64,000 nucleotides of DNA from Lasiodiplodia sp. COLG20 (Eukaryota; Ascomycota; Dothideomycetes; Botryosphaeriales; Botryosphaeriaceae): contig VNWV01000004.1 in assembly GCA_009801085.1 (NCBI GenBank), positions 1,364,001-1,428,000 of the forward strand. The letters are read 5' to 3'. Position 1 is the stretch's first letter; every line of letters begins with the position of its first letter. The position numbers and the translations under genes are program-made. A model generated the notes under the pieces. It was given only the letters and a program-made list of their open reading frames with translations, was not told where the DNA came from and made no database searches. This document shows, piece after piece, positions 42,415-53,490 of this stretch.

Positions 42415-44639
42415 TTACATTCCAGGTTTTACCTGCGCAGGGCTGTTGGTGTCGCGAAGATCCCAGCTTGGCTTGAGAGAAGTCATGAGATCATCCTTGG
42501 TACCGACCAAGCCCCTTTCAATGCGGCTGACACGGTAGGCACCGGCGCGGACAGCATTGAGCTGCGCTGCCGAGATGCCACTGCCGCCACTGCGGACGGA
42601 GGCGGCGTCACTGCCGTTGTCAACGCCCTTGAAGCGAGGCGGTGCCATGAAGTCCAGAGAAGTGAAGGTGCCCGATTTTCTGAGAGCGTGCCTACATAAA
42701 AGTTAGCCTCCCGACCCAAGCGTTAGAGATGTATGCAGAAAGACTTACGGGCTAGGGATGACAGCGAGTTCGTCGAAGGCGGTTGCAAGCGGCGTGTGTG
42801 AGCGAACGCTGGGGGAGTACGGCCTCTCGACACCCATCGGGCTATCAGGACGGCGACCGGCCTGCATGTCTCGGAAAGTTGGCGGAGGTGCGAAGTCAAT
42901 CGGGTTGAAGATGTGCGCGTCATCCTTCAGAGCGGCGGGCGTGGGGAGCGACGACAGAGTAGACGGTGGGGGCAGCGGCTTCTTGGGAGGACCGCGGAAG
43001 CTCATGGCAGAGTTACCGCGAGGCATAGATAGTGGCGTTCCACTGCGCAGGGAACCGGGACTCATCGGGCGTCCACCGCCAATCGACCCGCCTGGAGGCC
43101 CGTGACCGCGGAAGCGCGGAGGAGCACGCGGAGGAGGCGTCATGGCACGACGAGTAACAGGTTCGGCAAAAGGCTGGCCACCGACGACGAAGTGACCCTT
43201 GTCGGGATCGAAGATGGCGCCTTCCATGTATTCTTGACCATAGTCCTCCTGAATCTCACCGTAATGGCCGGTGGTGGGGTCGGGCTTCGAGTCGTCAAAG
43301 TACTCCTTATAGAAAGATCGGATCCTGTTGGCACGTTCCTCGGGGTTCTCGGTGGGGTCTTCAGCCGGTAGCGGGCGCAAGCTCACGGAAATGCGGTTTG
43401 GCTTGGGGGCTTGGATGGCCAGACCCTGCGGCGGCGTGGACGGAACCCTAGCACCGTCGACAGACATGCGGTTGGCCGCCATGCCGGGCGAGGGAGGAGT
43501 GACCTTGAAACCATCACCGTAATCGCTCGACTTGCTCATGATGCTATCTGTCTGAGGGTTATGGACGGAAGCAACCATAGACTCAAGCCTCAGCGGGTTG
43601 GGCTTGCGCGGGGTCACCTTGGGCTCGGAGTCTTGATGTTCGGAGATTTGCGGCAGAGTAGGTTCCTGGACCGAAGTGCGCTTCGAGTCGGCATTGAGCG
43701 AGCGGCGCTTGTCGTTGCCATTGAGGACGTCGCGAGTGAGATCGGGAGTGTCGGCATCAGGAGAAGTTGGCGAAGCAGTGGACGGGCTTGGCAGAGGCTT
43801 GACGTGGCTAGGCTCCGGAAACTGGATCTCAGGAATGGTCCTATCCTCGGGAGACATTGGCGAAGACCGGGACATGCGCTGAGCGTTCTTGAGCAGACCC
43901 ATGCGGTCGGTGCCAACACTGGACTTGCTGTAGGTTGACATGCCATCGTTGAACTTGGAAGCCGAGCGCAGCGACACGGAGTCGTCCTTGACAAAGGTAA
44001 CGGGGCGGTAGGGGTCGTGGTTGTCACTGATGCGCGACATGGAGTGGAACGACTCGCGGGAGTCTTGGACAACACCAGGCATCAAATACGGGCTGCTCTC
44101 CATATCCATCGACATGCCGCGGCCGCCCTTGCGAATTTCCTTCTCGGCGTCCACGACGGACATTTCCGGGGTCTTGCCGTGCGCGGTCTTGGGGGGCTCG
44201 TCCAGACCAAAGTCAAGAGACTTGTGCTTGTCATTGAGATCCTCAAGAGCCTGTTTCTTCATGTGCCTACGGTGAAGGAACACGAGCACGATGATGGCAA
44301 TGGCAATTGGAACGCTGCAAGGGGTCAGCAAGCAGCGCAAGTACAATGGCAGAAGAGAAGCAGTGCTCACATTGCAGCGAGGATGATGGCAGTGCTGCTG
44401 TCGGTGGGTTTTTGGCACGTGTCGGACTCGCGGCTCGAGCTGCATTCTTTGCTTGACGTGGAGCGGGCAACAAGAGCCGGGCTGGGGTCTCTCTCTTGGA
44501 GCGTCTTGGAGCCGTGGACCTCCTTCTCGGCAGGGATCAAGACGCCGAGGTCCAGGTGGGCGACATCGTCGGCGGCGGGAGCGGCGGCTTTTCGCGCATG
44601 GTGGAAGGCGAGATGCGAGGCGTGGTTGTTCCGGGTCAT
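42415..44639 (-). CDS. Single-pass fungal membrane protein, SKG6/TOS2-like transmembrane domain
   Basis: Three exons on the minus strand: 44639-44371, 44314-42749, 42691-42415 (introns 56 and 57 nt); 703 residues. A short N-terminal lumenal or extracellular part lacks an obvious signal peptide; one transmembrane helix at about 85-105 (IILAAIVPIAIAIIVLVFL) is followed by HRRHMKK and the conserved NDKHKSLDFGLDE. The remaining about 580 residues are a Ser/Pro/Arg-rich cytoplasmic tail with a more conserved block RIRSFYKEYFDDSKP and a YGEIQEDYGQEYMEGAIFDP region (given in part), then Pro-rich PPRAPPRFRGHG. Similar proteins in yeast (Skg6, Tos2) act at sites of polarised growth; the transfer of that role here is inference. 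Confidence 0.78.
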
Positions 44640-46784
44640 GATGCGGCGGCGAGCGTGCTCGTCATGCGCCAGACTGTCCGCGATGGGCTTTCGAGGCGGG
44701 GGGCTGGGATCCGGGGAAGTTGATGTTGGCGAGGCCGGCCGAATTGATTACGAATTAACAGCGTAAGATCGTAAGAGCGGTCGTGAATTGGAGCCCGGCT
44801 TTGCTGCTGGGACAAAGAGCGACTGCAGGCAGGGGCGCTGGAGGATTTGGCCCTTGCAAAAGAGTGACTTGGGTAAGGTGGGATAAAGAACGAGGGGGTA
44901 AGGTGGAGGAGGAGGAGGAGGCGGAGGGGGCGAGAGAGCGAGTGAGGCCGCCGAGAGAGCAGTCGGAGGTGAAGAGGAGAGCGAGCGGGCGCGGGCTGCA
45001 GGTATGGCTGTTGCTCGCATCTGGCGCCGGGGGATGGCCGGGGGGTGATTGGTGCTGGCGATAGCGCCGGTCGCGAATTAGGAGACGAGGCGCATCAAGC
45101 TCAGTGCGCGGTGCCTGGCTAGGCTGCTTTGGGAGGGCGTGCGCAGGGGATGCCATCCGCCAGATGCCAGCCGTCAGCCAGGCCGTTGACGCGCCATTTC
45201 GGCCGCCGCGAGTCGTCGTCAGTGAGCGTCGACCAGGCCGTATCGCGCGCCCGGTCGGAAGCCTTCGAGAAGCCTCGCCCTCGCACCAGCTCCGCGTGCG
45301 CGCGCATTCCTGGGAGCGCAGCTCGTGCGACGTCGTGCCGCTCAGGGGCCCCCGTCTGCGTGCGCCGCGAGAGCGCGCCTGCTGCGCACAAGAGCCTCGC
45401 CGCTGCCGCCCTGCTGCGCGCCGCTGGCCTCAGGCAGCGGCCGCCGCGCCAGGCGCCGGCTGTTGCGTTTCCTCGCCGAGTGCCATGTTTCGACCGGCTT
45501 GCTGGCAGCCTGCTGGCCCCCGGCGCAACTGCACTGGCGCTCCAGAAAGCGGGCGCACGTCCGCTCGCAATTTCGCCTGGCCCCATGAGTCGCCAGCCTC
45601 GACATGCAAGATATCGCGTCTTCCCTGCCGGCTCTGCGCTGGCTGCCCCGCCGCCGTCATGCACTGCAAGACCACCTGCGCGTCCGCAGCCGCCCGCCGC
45701 TGCGCTCGCCGCTCAGAAGCCGACCCGGTGCCGTCGTGATATCGTGCGCTTGCCCCCTGCTCGCCAATCACTCGCACACTGGCCAAGGGGGATCTGCCGT
45801 GCATGATGATCTCGCTGCCGTCTCAAGCAAACACGCTTGGCCGTGGCCAGGCCCGCCTACCGATATTAACCAATTCGCTGCGCCATTTGGAGCTCCGGAG
45901 GCGGGCAATTTCGTCCTGCACTGCCTGTGCCTGATGAGTATTGCCTGCATCCCGATCGCCACCAGCTCGGGATCCCAGGAGACTGCTCCCGTCGTGCCGG
46001 CCCGGTCGAGGCTCACCGTCACCGTTTCTGCGCCCCTCTGCCCCCGGTTTCGCGGGCCAGGAAAACGCCTAGCTGCTTCAGATGAATGAAGTGGGGGGGC
46101 CGGCCACTGGTGCTTATCCGACGGTGAGCGGTCTGTTTCGCAGAGCATGAAGCAGCGCCACGGCCCGGCTGTGGCACTCGGGTGTGGCCGAAGTCTGAGG
46201 CGCATGTTGCCGGCCAACCTAAGAGCGTGATTAGCTGCAGGAATGTGTAGCATGCTGCTGGTAGAACACCCCGCCGCGGGGAACCATCTTCTGCATGCCC
46301 CTCGGACAGCAAGAACGTGTTCCCCTGCACCAGCATCGGGTCCCCTGTCATGCAGACAATCCCCCGGCGGCGCTCGGCCATCGCGTTGCGCTTTAAATAG
46401 AAAACAGCACCCGCGAACCTCGAGGCTGACTAGGAGACATTTGGGAAATAATAGCACCTACATACTGCAACAACTGACGGCAGCACGCAATCCTTCCAGA
46501 AACCCGGGCGCAGCGAGCGGCGCGCGCTTCTCAACCCATTGTGATCTGTTTGGAGATCTGACGAGACTATCCGCAAGAGGCGTTGCTATTCTGCAAGTCG
46601 CAAGATAAAAGAGGAATATTTTCGACCCATGCTAAGTGACTATCTTAATCTGTTAGGTCCGAGCCCTCTCAAGCCATCTTGAGAGAATACGTGACCACCT
46701 GAACGCCAGCAATAACCCCTATTCGTTGCTTCGACGCCTTCTAGACGCATGGAATAACAAGGCCGCTTCTTGGTGTGGCCTTTA
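44640..46784. other. 2.1 kb without supported genes, GC-rich in the middle
   Basis: 44640-44760 is the SKG6-like 5' region. A GGA-rich run sits at about 44901-44930. 45100-45810 is very GC-rich and carries frames of 180-225 codons on both strands at the same place, a sign of composition rather than coding. 46000-46780 has no recognisable content. Confidence 0.45.
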
Positions 46785-48097
46785 CTATGGTTGTGCCGCA
46801 TCGTCACCGTTCGCCTTAGCCGACGATCCGTTTTCGCTGATCTTCAGTCCCTCCATTCCTCTTGCAGCGCCAGTGAAAGGACACACTCCGGCTGGGGCAC
46901 CGCCATGGGCGGCTGCTTGGGTGCTGCCAGAGGTTGTCGACTCGGCGTCGCTCTCGTCGGATGTGCCAATGATCTTCTTGCCGTGCAAGTAGCCCTCGCG
47001 CTCGACGACAACCTCCTCGATCTCATCGGCGAATTCGTCGCCATCACGCACATACCACTTAGCAAACAAATCGTTCTGGATCCAGATGACCTTGCCCAGC
47101 GCCTTCACCAGCGCGATCTTGCGGTTCATGTGGAGTCGCGGGTGCGACAGAATGGCCTCAGTCAGAACGTCTTGGATGAAGGACAGCAGTGCGCCAATAT
47201 GCATGTATTCGACATGCAAAGGGTGCTGCCGACCGCGGCCAACGTGCATCATGCTATACGGATAGTCAGCGCACTTGTTCCAAATCCGGGAATGTGGAAT
47301 CGGGGGGGAAATGTGCATGAGGCACTTCTCTCTGGCTCTAGGCCACCCAGTCCGGTGCGCTGCTCGAAACAGCCGGCCCAAAAGGGTAGTCTAGGTATGT
47401 GCCGACGCCTCCGGCCCGTAATTTCCACAGAAGGATTGCAAGGGGGCCAGCAGTGCAGTTGACGAGACCAACAGAATAACCAAAGGGAGAGGGAGCAGGG
47501 GGAAAAACGAGTAGGCAACACGTACCCAACCTTGTCCAAGTACTCCCAAAATTCCATTTTGCTGGGGTCGGAGCACAGTCTAACCAGGTAGGCACGCAGG
47601 AACATTTTGCGGTGGATGATCTGCGGGCTGTTCTCATCGGGTGCGGCGTCCATGGGGCCCTCGAAGCTGGTGCTGCGGGTCTCGAAGGCGCGAGCGGTAA
47701 TGTCATACTGCAACAGCTTCTTGTAGACAATGTTGACGATGGCCGGGATCAAGGCCTTGATGTACTTGTGGCCTGTCTGGAGAGCCTCGATGTCGCCTTT
47801 TGTTTCCAATCGGAAATCGCAGGTCAGCCACAAGCAATTCTCCGGTGACGGGAAGATATGGATGCATCCGTATCGGGCGGCCGGGAAGGGGGGGCTAGAA
47901 TGAGCGACTCCGGTCGGGCGCTGACGGGACCCGGCGGGATCGTGGCTAGGATTGGTGCGGAGAAGAGCTTGGGACTACGTACTGGAGCTGAAGTCGAGAA
48001 AGGTGTGGAGATACTGTATCCGAGCCTCCAAGTTGGTATAGAGTTCTTTGCGATCAACGTGCTGGATGGGGCGCTGGTACATGTTGGGCGGAGCCAT
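46785..48097 (-). CDS. Protoglobin / globin-sensor domain protein
   Basis: Three exons on the minus strand: 48097-47983, 47796-47526, 47253-46785 (introns 186 and 272 nt); 284 residues. Protoglobin domains bind heme and sense O2, CO or NO; in bacteria and archaea they stand alone or drive signalling domains. The domain covers about residues 10-205: HVDRKELYTNLEARIQYLHTF, then DIEALQTGHKYIKALIPAIV, HRKMFLRAYLVRL (the likely heme-ligating His region), KMEFWEYLDKVGMMHVGR and IALVKALGKVIWIQNDLF. The tail (220-284) is Ser/Ala/Gly-rich with a GVCPFTGAARG motif and no output domain. Function in fungi is not established. Divergent from the Alba-like gene. Confidence 0.82.
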
Positions 48098-48816
48098 GGT
48101 GAAGGTCTGCGAGGCGGGAGTAAGGGGTAGAGTGTAGCTTAGGAAAGTCGGCGGGGGAGCTGGGGCGCGGGTTTAGTATGTATGCGCAGGCGCAGGTATG
48201 CTGATTCAGAGCCAAATGGGCAGGCGCCTTGTTATCCGACGCGGGACACGGGAAGCTCTTGCTCGGTTTCAGGTTGCTGTAGGCGGCGGCAGGTTGGGCA
48301 GAGCTAAAGATGCTTCTTCCAGCGCCATGGCTGCGGCAGCGCACATAGCTATATAGCGTGCAAACGAGCAGCTCAGGTGAGCGACGGGAAATGTGAGGCA
48401 CGAGGCGCGCTGGCGACGCCTGGTCGTGTCGTGGTGGTCTGATGTACTGCGCTGACTTTTGCTGCTCCTTCGTTGGCTACTGGCGCCTCCCGTCCGCGCC
48501 GCCGCCGGCTCTGCCCGAGCCAGGCTGTAAGGCCGTTTAGAATATCTCGTCGCGACGCCGCGCCTTCCCACCAGCCGCCAGATGCCCGCTCGCCGCGCCC
48601 TGCAGGCTCAGTCCTGTCCCGCGCGGCGCATCTCGCAGCATCGAGCGGGTGCCAAGGGTGTGTGATGCGGGGCGGCGCTACAGGACGGCGGCTTTCAGGT
48701 AGATTGGCGGGGGCTGCCCGTTCTTGCGCCTCAAACCCTGCGCCGTGTCACGCAACCGCGCGTCATAACCGTTCCTCCGCCCTACCCGTCCATTTCCCAC
48801 TCCCAACACATTCACC
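48098..48816. other. Divergent promoter region, protoglobin / Alba-like
   Basis: A 719-bp GC-rich head-to-head spacer with a C-rich leader next to 48817. No repeat or RNA gene seen. Confidence 0.5.
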
Positions 48817-49521
48817 ATGGCGAAGAACAAACAACACCGGCCCTCCAGCCCCGCAGCCCTAGTCTCCAACAAGCGCCGCCGCCTTGCTTCCCTCGACAAT
48901 GCCTCGCTCGCGGCGCCCGCCGTTTCCACCGCTTCGCCGGGCAGCACTTTTGCATGTGCGACGGCACTCGATGCTCCGGCCGTGCATGTCGTGGCAGGCT
49001 CGAAAATCCAGGCAAAGGTCCGCGCCGTCCTCTCTGCGCTGAACGCTACAGCTATGACTGAGCCAAAGCCACCTTCCGCGGCTGGCGCCGACACTGCACA
49101 AGACGATGTTCCGCCTGCCGAAGCGAACAAAAATTCAAGTGGCATTGTACGGGTCGAAGCACCTGCCGCAGGCGCTAGCAAACTCATCACCATAATCGAG
49201 ATCGTGAAGCGCACATTGGAGAGCACAGGCAGGTCATGGTGGGCGTACACAGGCGTGAAAGGCGCACTGGAAGAACTCGAAAGCCGCGAGAATACCCGTT
49301 CGAACCAACAACAGCGCATACTTGACCACGATGCGCATGAAGATGCGTTGTTAGACGGATCTTCCGGGGAAGGCGATGAAGAGGAGGCCTTCGAGCCGAC
49401 GGCCCATGGACAGACCATGTCCGGAAAGATCAGGAGCGTTCCACATCTGTTTGTGTGCCTAGCCATCAAGCCATTACCGCCACTTAAGGCTTTGTATGGG
49501 GAGCAGTGTTCCGAAGCCTAG
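48817..49521 (+). CDS. Alba-like nucleic-acid-binding protein (Rpp25/Pop6-like)
   Basis: Single exon, 234 residues, start context CACCATGGC. The N-terminus is basic (NKRRR) and Ala/Pro/Ser-rich. The Alba-like domain begins near GSKIQAKVRAVLSAL (about 60-75), is split by an Ala/Glu-rich insertion, resumes with SKLITIIEIVKRTLESTGRS and WWAYTGVKGALEELE, carries a second insertion (acidic, about 180-200) and ends with VPHLFVCLAIKPLPPLKALYGEQ. That C-terminal YGEQ end is typical of fungal Alba-like proteins related to the RNase P/MRP subunits Pop6/Rpp25. Precise role (tRNA/rRNA processing or chromatin) is inferred from family only. Confidence 0.7.
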   Translation: MAKNKQHRPSSPAALVSNKRRRLASLDNASLAAPAVSTASPGSTFACATALDAPAVHVVAGSKIQAKVRAVLSALNATAMTEPKPPSAAGADTAQDDVPPAEANKNSSGIVRVEAPAAGASKLITIIEIVKRTLESTGRSWWAYTGVKGALEELESRENTRSNQQQRILDHDAHEDALLDGSSGEGDEEEAFEPTAHGQTMSGKIRSVPHLFVCLAIKPLPPLKALYGEQCSEA

Positions 49522-49777
49522 AGATGGCAGAATGCACCCCTCGTACATTGCAGGCGTAGCTTGATGAGAAATTGGTTTCAAAATGGGAAATAAGGGCTTG
49601 ACAGACGTCCAAGCCAGTTAAGGGGAAAAAAGAGGTAACAAGGCATCTGGGATTGACGGAACGGAAAAGCATAGATACCCGCGGCACAACGGCAGCTCAA
49701 ACATGGAGTCTTAGGGAAATCTTACGCAATAGAGACTAGATTTTGATCGCTTCAAAAGCCCGCCGAATGTGATGCTT

Positions 49778-50872
49778 CTAAGCTGCCTGGGTACTCTCGT
49801 TCCTTTCCACTAGGTCGCCAACGCCCAAGCCACGTCCAACCTTGACCTTCCTCTTCTTCTCGCCCTTGCTCTCAGCACCCTCCTCGTCCTTGCTGCCCAT
49901 AGTGCCGACCGGCTCTCCCTCGTCCTCTCCGTCACTAATGGTTTCATCGATCATTGCCTGGCGGATGTCGGAGAGGTCCATGCGCATGCTGTACGCATCC
50001 TCACCGTCTGCGTAGTACTTGGCTTCAACCTTGTCGACGACAAAGCCCAACGTGTCGCGGTACAGACGCAGTGCAGCATTGTTGGACACACGCACGTGGA
50101 GCGAGACGTAGTGTGCGCCGAAAGTCTCGGCCATAGCACGCTCTTCAGAAAAATCAGTGCGCCCTCCAACAATGATGGTTGAGTGGAATGGGTAATGTAG
50201 TGGGGAAAGTGTATAGCGTAACATTCTAACGATAGCTCGGACGTGGAGGGGGACAATTTTTCTTGCTGGCAGGCGGAGGGAGGCAACACTTACGGCTCTG
50301 CCTCATCAGCTTCTCGGCCAACCCCAGACGGCGGTGGGTACGCATGACACTCAAGCTAGTGATGTGACCATGTTGGATACCGTCGGCAGGATCCTCTTCC
50401 ATTTTCGCGAGCACGTAACCCACAATCTTAGGAGGATCATAAGGGGTCTTTGGCGGGCGTGAGACCTGTCCGATTACGTCAGCGTCCAATCAGCACAGCT
50501 GGCAGCTAAACCAACACAGTTCTTGTAAGTGAGCAAGAGTCGGCGAGCAAGTCACAACGGTCAAGCGCATCGTATAAATGTAGGCCTTCCTCTTTACGGC
50601 CATGCATTTCAACAGGACGGACATAGCATGCCGCTTCAGGATACCCGAATGTGGTGTTCAGGCGGAAAAGGAGAGGACAGGATGCGAAGAAGAAGAGTGA
50701 AGACAGCAGGATGGAAGAGAGAATAACTTACATCAACAGCAACATAAGACAACTGTGGCCAAGACAGAGCATGGTAGAGATAGTACTTGCAAAAGTAGTT
50801 TTCGGGGAGATTGGTGATGTTGGCGGTTTGGACATGTGGGATGTCGGACGGCTTAAGTACGCGGATATCCAT
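49778..50872 (-). CDS. NAA10: NatA catalytic subunit, N-alpha-acetyltransferase Naa10 (Ard1)
   Basis: Three exons on the minus strand: 50872-50732, 50465-50294, 50142-49778 (introns 266 and 151 nt, long for this window); 225 residues. With Naa15 it acetylates nascent Ser, Ala, Thr and Gly N-termini at the ribosome exit. The N-terminus [20 protein letters not shown] and [19 protein letters not shown] is diagnostic; the acetyl-CoA loop is RRLGLA (92-97), followed by [20 protein letters not shown] and [11 protein letters not shown]. The C-terminal 60 residues are acidic then Lys-rich, as in other fungal Naa10. The acceptor of intron 2 was placed to give QSQRAM; a second AG three bases later would lose a residue and break the frame. 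Confidence 0.93.
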
Positions 50873-51189
50873 CTTGATCTCTCTTGCGCTGCGCTACTCG
50901 AGCACAGCAGTCCGTGGGGCTCGGAGTTGGTCAAAGTCGCACGGGGCGAAGCGGGTGGTGGGGTGTTGCTGGGAGGACGGGAGGAGGTGTGGTTTCGAGA
51001 GAAACGTGACGTCCGGGCATTGACGCGAAACGCTGCTGCTCTCGCTTAGCCTTCGGAACCAATCAGAGCCGACATTCAGGCGCACTGCTTTCCGAAAACA
51101 TCACATTGCAACAGCCCTCACTTCCTTACGTTGCCTGTGGTTTCGGATTGCCCAACGTGCCATGCTGGGGAAACGCCCGCTTCTTCATA

Positions 51190-51405
51190 CAGCCCCCTCT
51201 CGCAGCCGATGGCTAGCGCGAAGAATAGCAGGGCTCCCCAGCTCTGCCTTGTAAAAAAATAACATGTCATGGGTAGCTGAAGCTATCGTCCGGACGAGAA
51301 TGTTGAATTTTTAATTCTACATACACGTCCGGACGATAGCTTCAGCTACCCATGACATGAGCAAAAAACAAATCCACGCTAGCCATCGGCTACAAGAGGG
51401 GACTG
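51190..51405. mobile_element. MITE-like foldback element, 216 bp, with terminal inverted repeats and TA flanks
   Basis: The left end (51190-51218) starts CAGCCCCCTCTCGCAGCC; the right end (51377-51405), read inward on the other strand, starts CAGTCCCCTCTTGTAGCC. Over 29 bp only three positions differ and all three are C versus T. Both ends are bordered by TA (51188-51189, 51406-51407), the target of Tc1/mariner/pogo-type transposons, and the matching extends a few bases further (TTCATA...TATGAA), so the exact border is uncertain. There is no room for a transposase. The centre holds a second, perfect inverted repeat. I call it a non-autonomous element by structure; no relative is present in this window to confirm mobility. 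Confidence 0.65.
51263..51359. repeat. Perfect 34-bp inverted repeat with 29-nt loop
   Basis: Arms at 51263-51296 and 51326-51359 are exact reverse complements over 34 bp (left arm begins CATGTCATGGGTAGCTGA). Each arm ends in the 10-bp palindrome CGTCCGGACG. The 29-nt loop is A+T-rich and contains AGAAT...ATTCT, which can extend the hairpin. It lies inside the MITE-like element. Confidence 0.97.
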
Positions 51406-52984
51406 TATGAAATCTGTATCACTCAATCCACGCTAGTACGAGTTCGCCGTGCAGCCGACTACACCGTGTAGAATATCTACTTACGCATCACCCTACAAAG
51501 AAGTACTGTGTAATTGCCTCGATCAATATCATTCAATGTCAATAGGCCTCTGTACGAAGTTAATACAATGGATACTCTTATGGAAGGAAAGTAAAAAAAA
51601 AAAAAAGAGACAGGATGGTGACGGTAATCCAAAGATTCATTACGGCAACGTGAAGAGGTAAAAAGCGGGGCGCAGATACATTGTTTAAATTTATAAATGC
51701 ATTCAAACATAGACCTCTACGATATATATACGGGGTTACAACTTCCATCATAGGCGATATGAGAGGGCTGGAATACTGTGCCTGGCTTACTGTAGGGTTA
51801 CCCCAGAATGATATCGGCAGAGTAGCTAACGACGAAATCCGTTCATGTTAACAACATCAATTGCAGCCTTTTCAGAGTTCTCGAGTTAGTCATGTTTAAG
51901 GCCTGTCGTGCTCATCGCGTAAAGCCAAAAATACAAATAGCACAGTCAGAGGTTCTCTACACAACTAGTCCTCTCGTTTCAAAAGATGTCAGGGCGACAA
52001 TACATTTAGAAGCGTCATTTCTTCCCATAAGCGCTAAGTTACGAAGTACCATCTAGGCATCTTATGCCTCTTTTAATTCGCGAAGGTCCTAAAGCTGTGA
52101 ATGGATGAATGGCTTGGGGGACTATGCGCGAGTAAGGTCGTGGACATCAGTGACTTTTTTTTTTTGACTGCACCTTTTTCGTATGGCGTAATTTAACATT
52201 CTGGTGGCAAATTTGAATACTACGGTTGTAAATAAAATAGCGAAGCGATAGAGCGAACGAGAGGCATAATCGTTATCATCGTGCTCGCCTTTTGTCTGGC
52301 AATGAGTCTCTGAAAACTTGAAGGACGGGCGGTTGCTTCGGCGATATTCATAGAAGTGGAACTGCGGTTACCGTAAGGCCTACCGATAGGCTCAAAGTCA
52401 GCTGAATCGCGACATCCTATTATATTGTGAAGCAAACCCGCGGTTGGCAAATTCCGATGGACTCTAGACTGAGTTGCTGATGCGCACGGCAGTTTCCAAT
52501 TAGAATATGCCAAATATGTTTCCACAAAATCTCGAGGAAGCGCATGTGCTCCAACTGCAAGCCAAACAAGTCTCTCAGATCTTCGCAAATTTAGGGCTTT
52601 CGGACTCCAGAAATTAGCTCCGTGGTGGCTGGTGTGTTGCTATAGTGAGTATGTGTGCGCATCTCCACGCCATAACCGGGAATCTCGCCGAGCAAGAGAC
52701 AGAAATCTATTGCCTAGCTTTGACGATGGTAGCCGTCATCAGTGTTCATGTTCCCATTCCCGTACCACAACATTTTCTCCCGCCGAATGCCCGGATCCAA
52801 ACCCTTGCTCCGATGTAAAAACCCCGCTGCAAGCCACAGCCGAACCGATTCACGATGAGATCGCAGTGGTCGAAGTTGTTGTGCCGGGATGTGGTATTTT
52901 GATTTTTGAGGCTCCAGCTAAACCTGCATCGACAAACGCCAGCCCTGGCTACATGCAAAACCCGCAGACGAAAGGAGAAGGCGC

Positions 52985-53490
52985 TTAGTCGAAAAGACCG
53001 AAGCCCATGTCCTCGTCGGACTCCTCCTTCTCTGTAGAAAACTGTCAGCTCGCGCCTTGCGCAAGGTCGCAATATCATGAAGAACGTACCCTCCTCCTTG
53101 GCCTCCTCCTTGGCGGCCTCGGCCTCACCACCGGCAGCGGCGGCAGCACCACCAGCAGGCGCGGCGGCAGCAGGGCCACCGGAGCCGACGTTCAGCAGAA
53201 GCTCCTTGACGTCCTTGCCCTCAAGCGCCTGTCTTCATGTCAGAACTACCGTCGCATCCAGAATCCCAGCCTCTTGCGCGCAGCGTACCTTGGCGAACAG
53301 CGACGTCCAGATGGGCTCGACATCGGCGATCTTAGCGGCGGTGATCAGAGTCTGGAGCTTGTCGGCCTGCGATGCGATTAGCAGTGGGCGGGCGGACGGG
53401 CGGAGGCGAGCGGCGACTGACGGTGATCTCAACGCCGTCATCCGCGAGGATGAGAGCGGCGTAGGCAGAGGCAAGCTCGGAGGTCGACAT
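52985..53490 (-). CDS. RPP1: 60S acidic ribosomal protein P1
   Basis: Four exons on the minus strand: 53490-53422, 53366-53289, 53228-53090, 53031-52985 (introns 55, 60 and 58 nt); 110 residues. P1 pairs with P2 on P0 to form the ribosomal stalk that recruits elongation-factor GTPases. Seen: N-terminal [20 protein letters not shown], the helix [20 protein letters not shown], the Ala/Gly hinge and the universal acidic end [13 protein letters not shown]. The start MSTSELA distinguishes P1 from P2. Intron density is typical of fungal ribosomal-protein genes. The first donor is GTCAGT. Head-to-head with the UPF0662 gene over 318 bp. Confidence 0.95.

Larger units (their letters stand above)
50873..52984. 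other. 2.1 kb intergenic with a nested inverted-repeat element and A+T-rich remainder
   Basis: After about 300 bp of NAA10 upstream sequence comes the inverted-repeat element (51184-51411, listed separately). From about 51440 to 52250 the sequence is A+T-rich, with a run of 14 A at 51593-51606 and 11 T at 52155-52165. Frames near 52220-52590 (minus) and 52632-52988 (plus) are around 120 codons and not recognisable. The last 300 bp should hold the 3' UTR of the P1 gene. Confidence 0.5.

Noticed and set aside
45104..45810. Genes of 180-225 codons on both strands
   Set aside because: Three long frames occupy the same GC-rich 700 bp on both strands, which points to base composition, and none resembles a known family.
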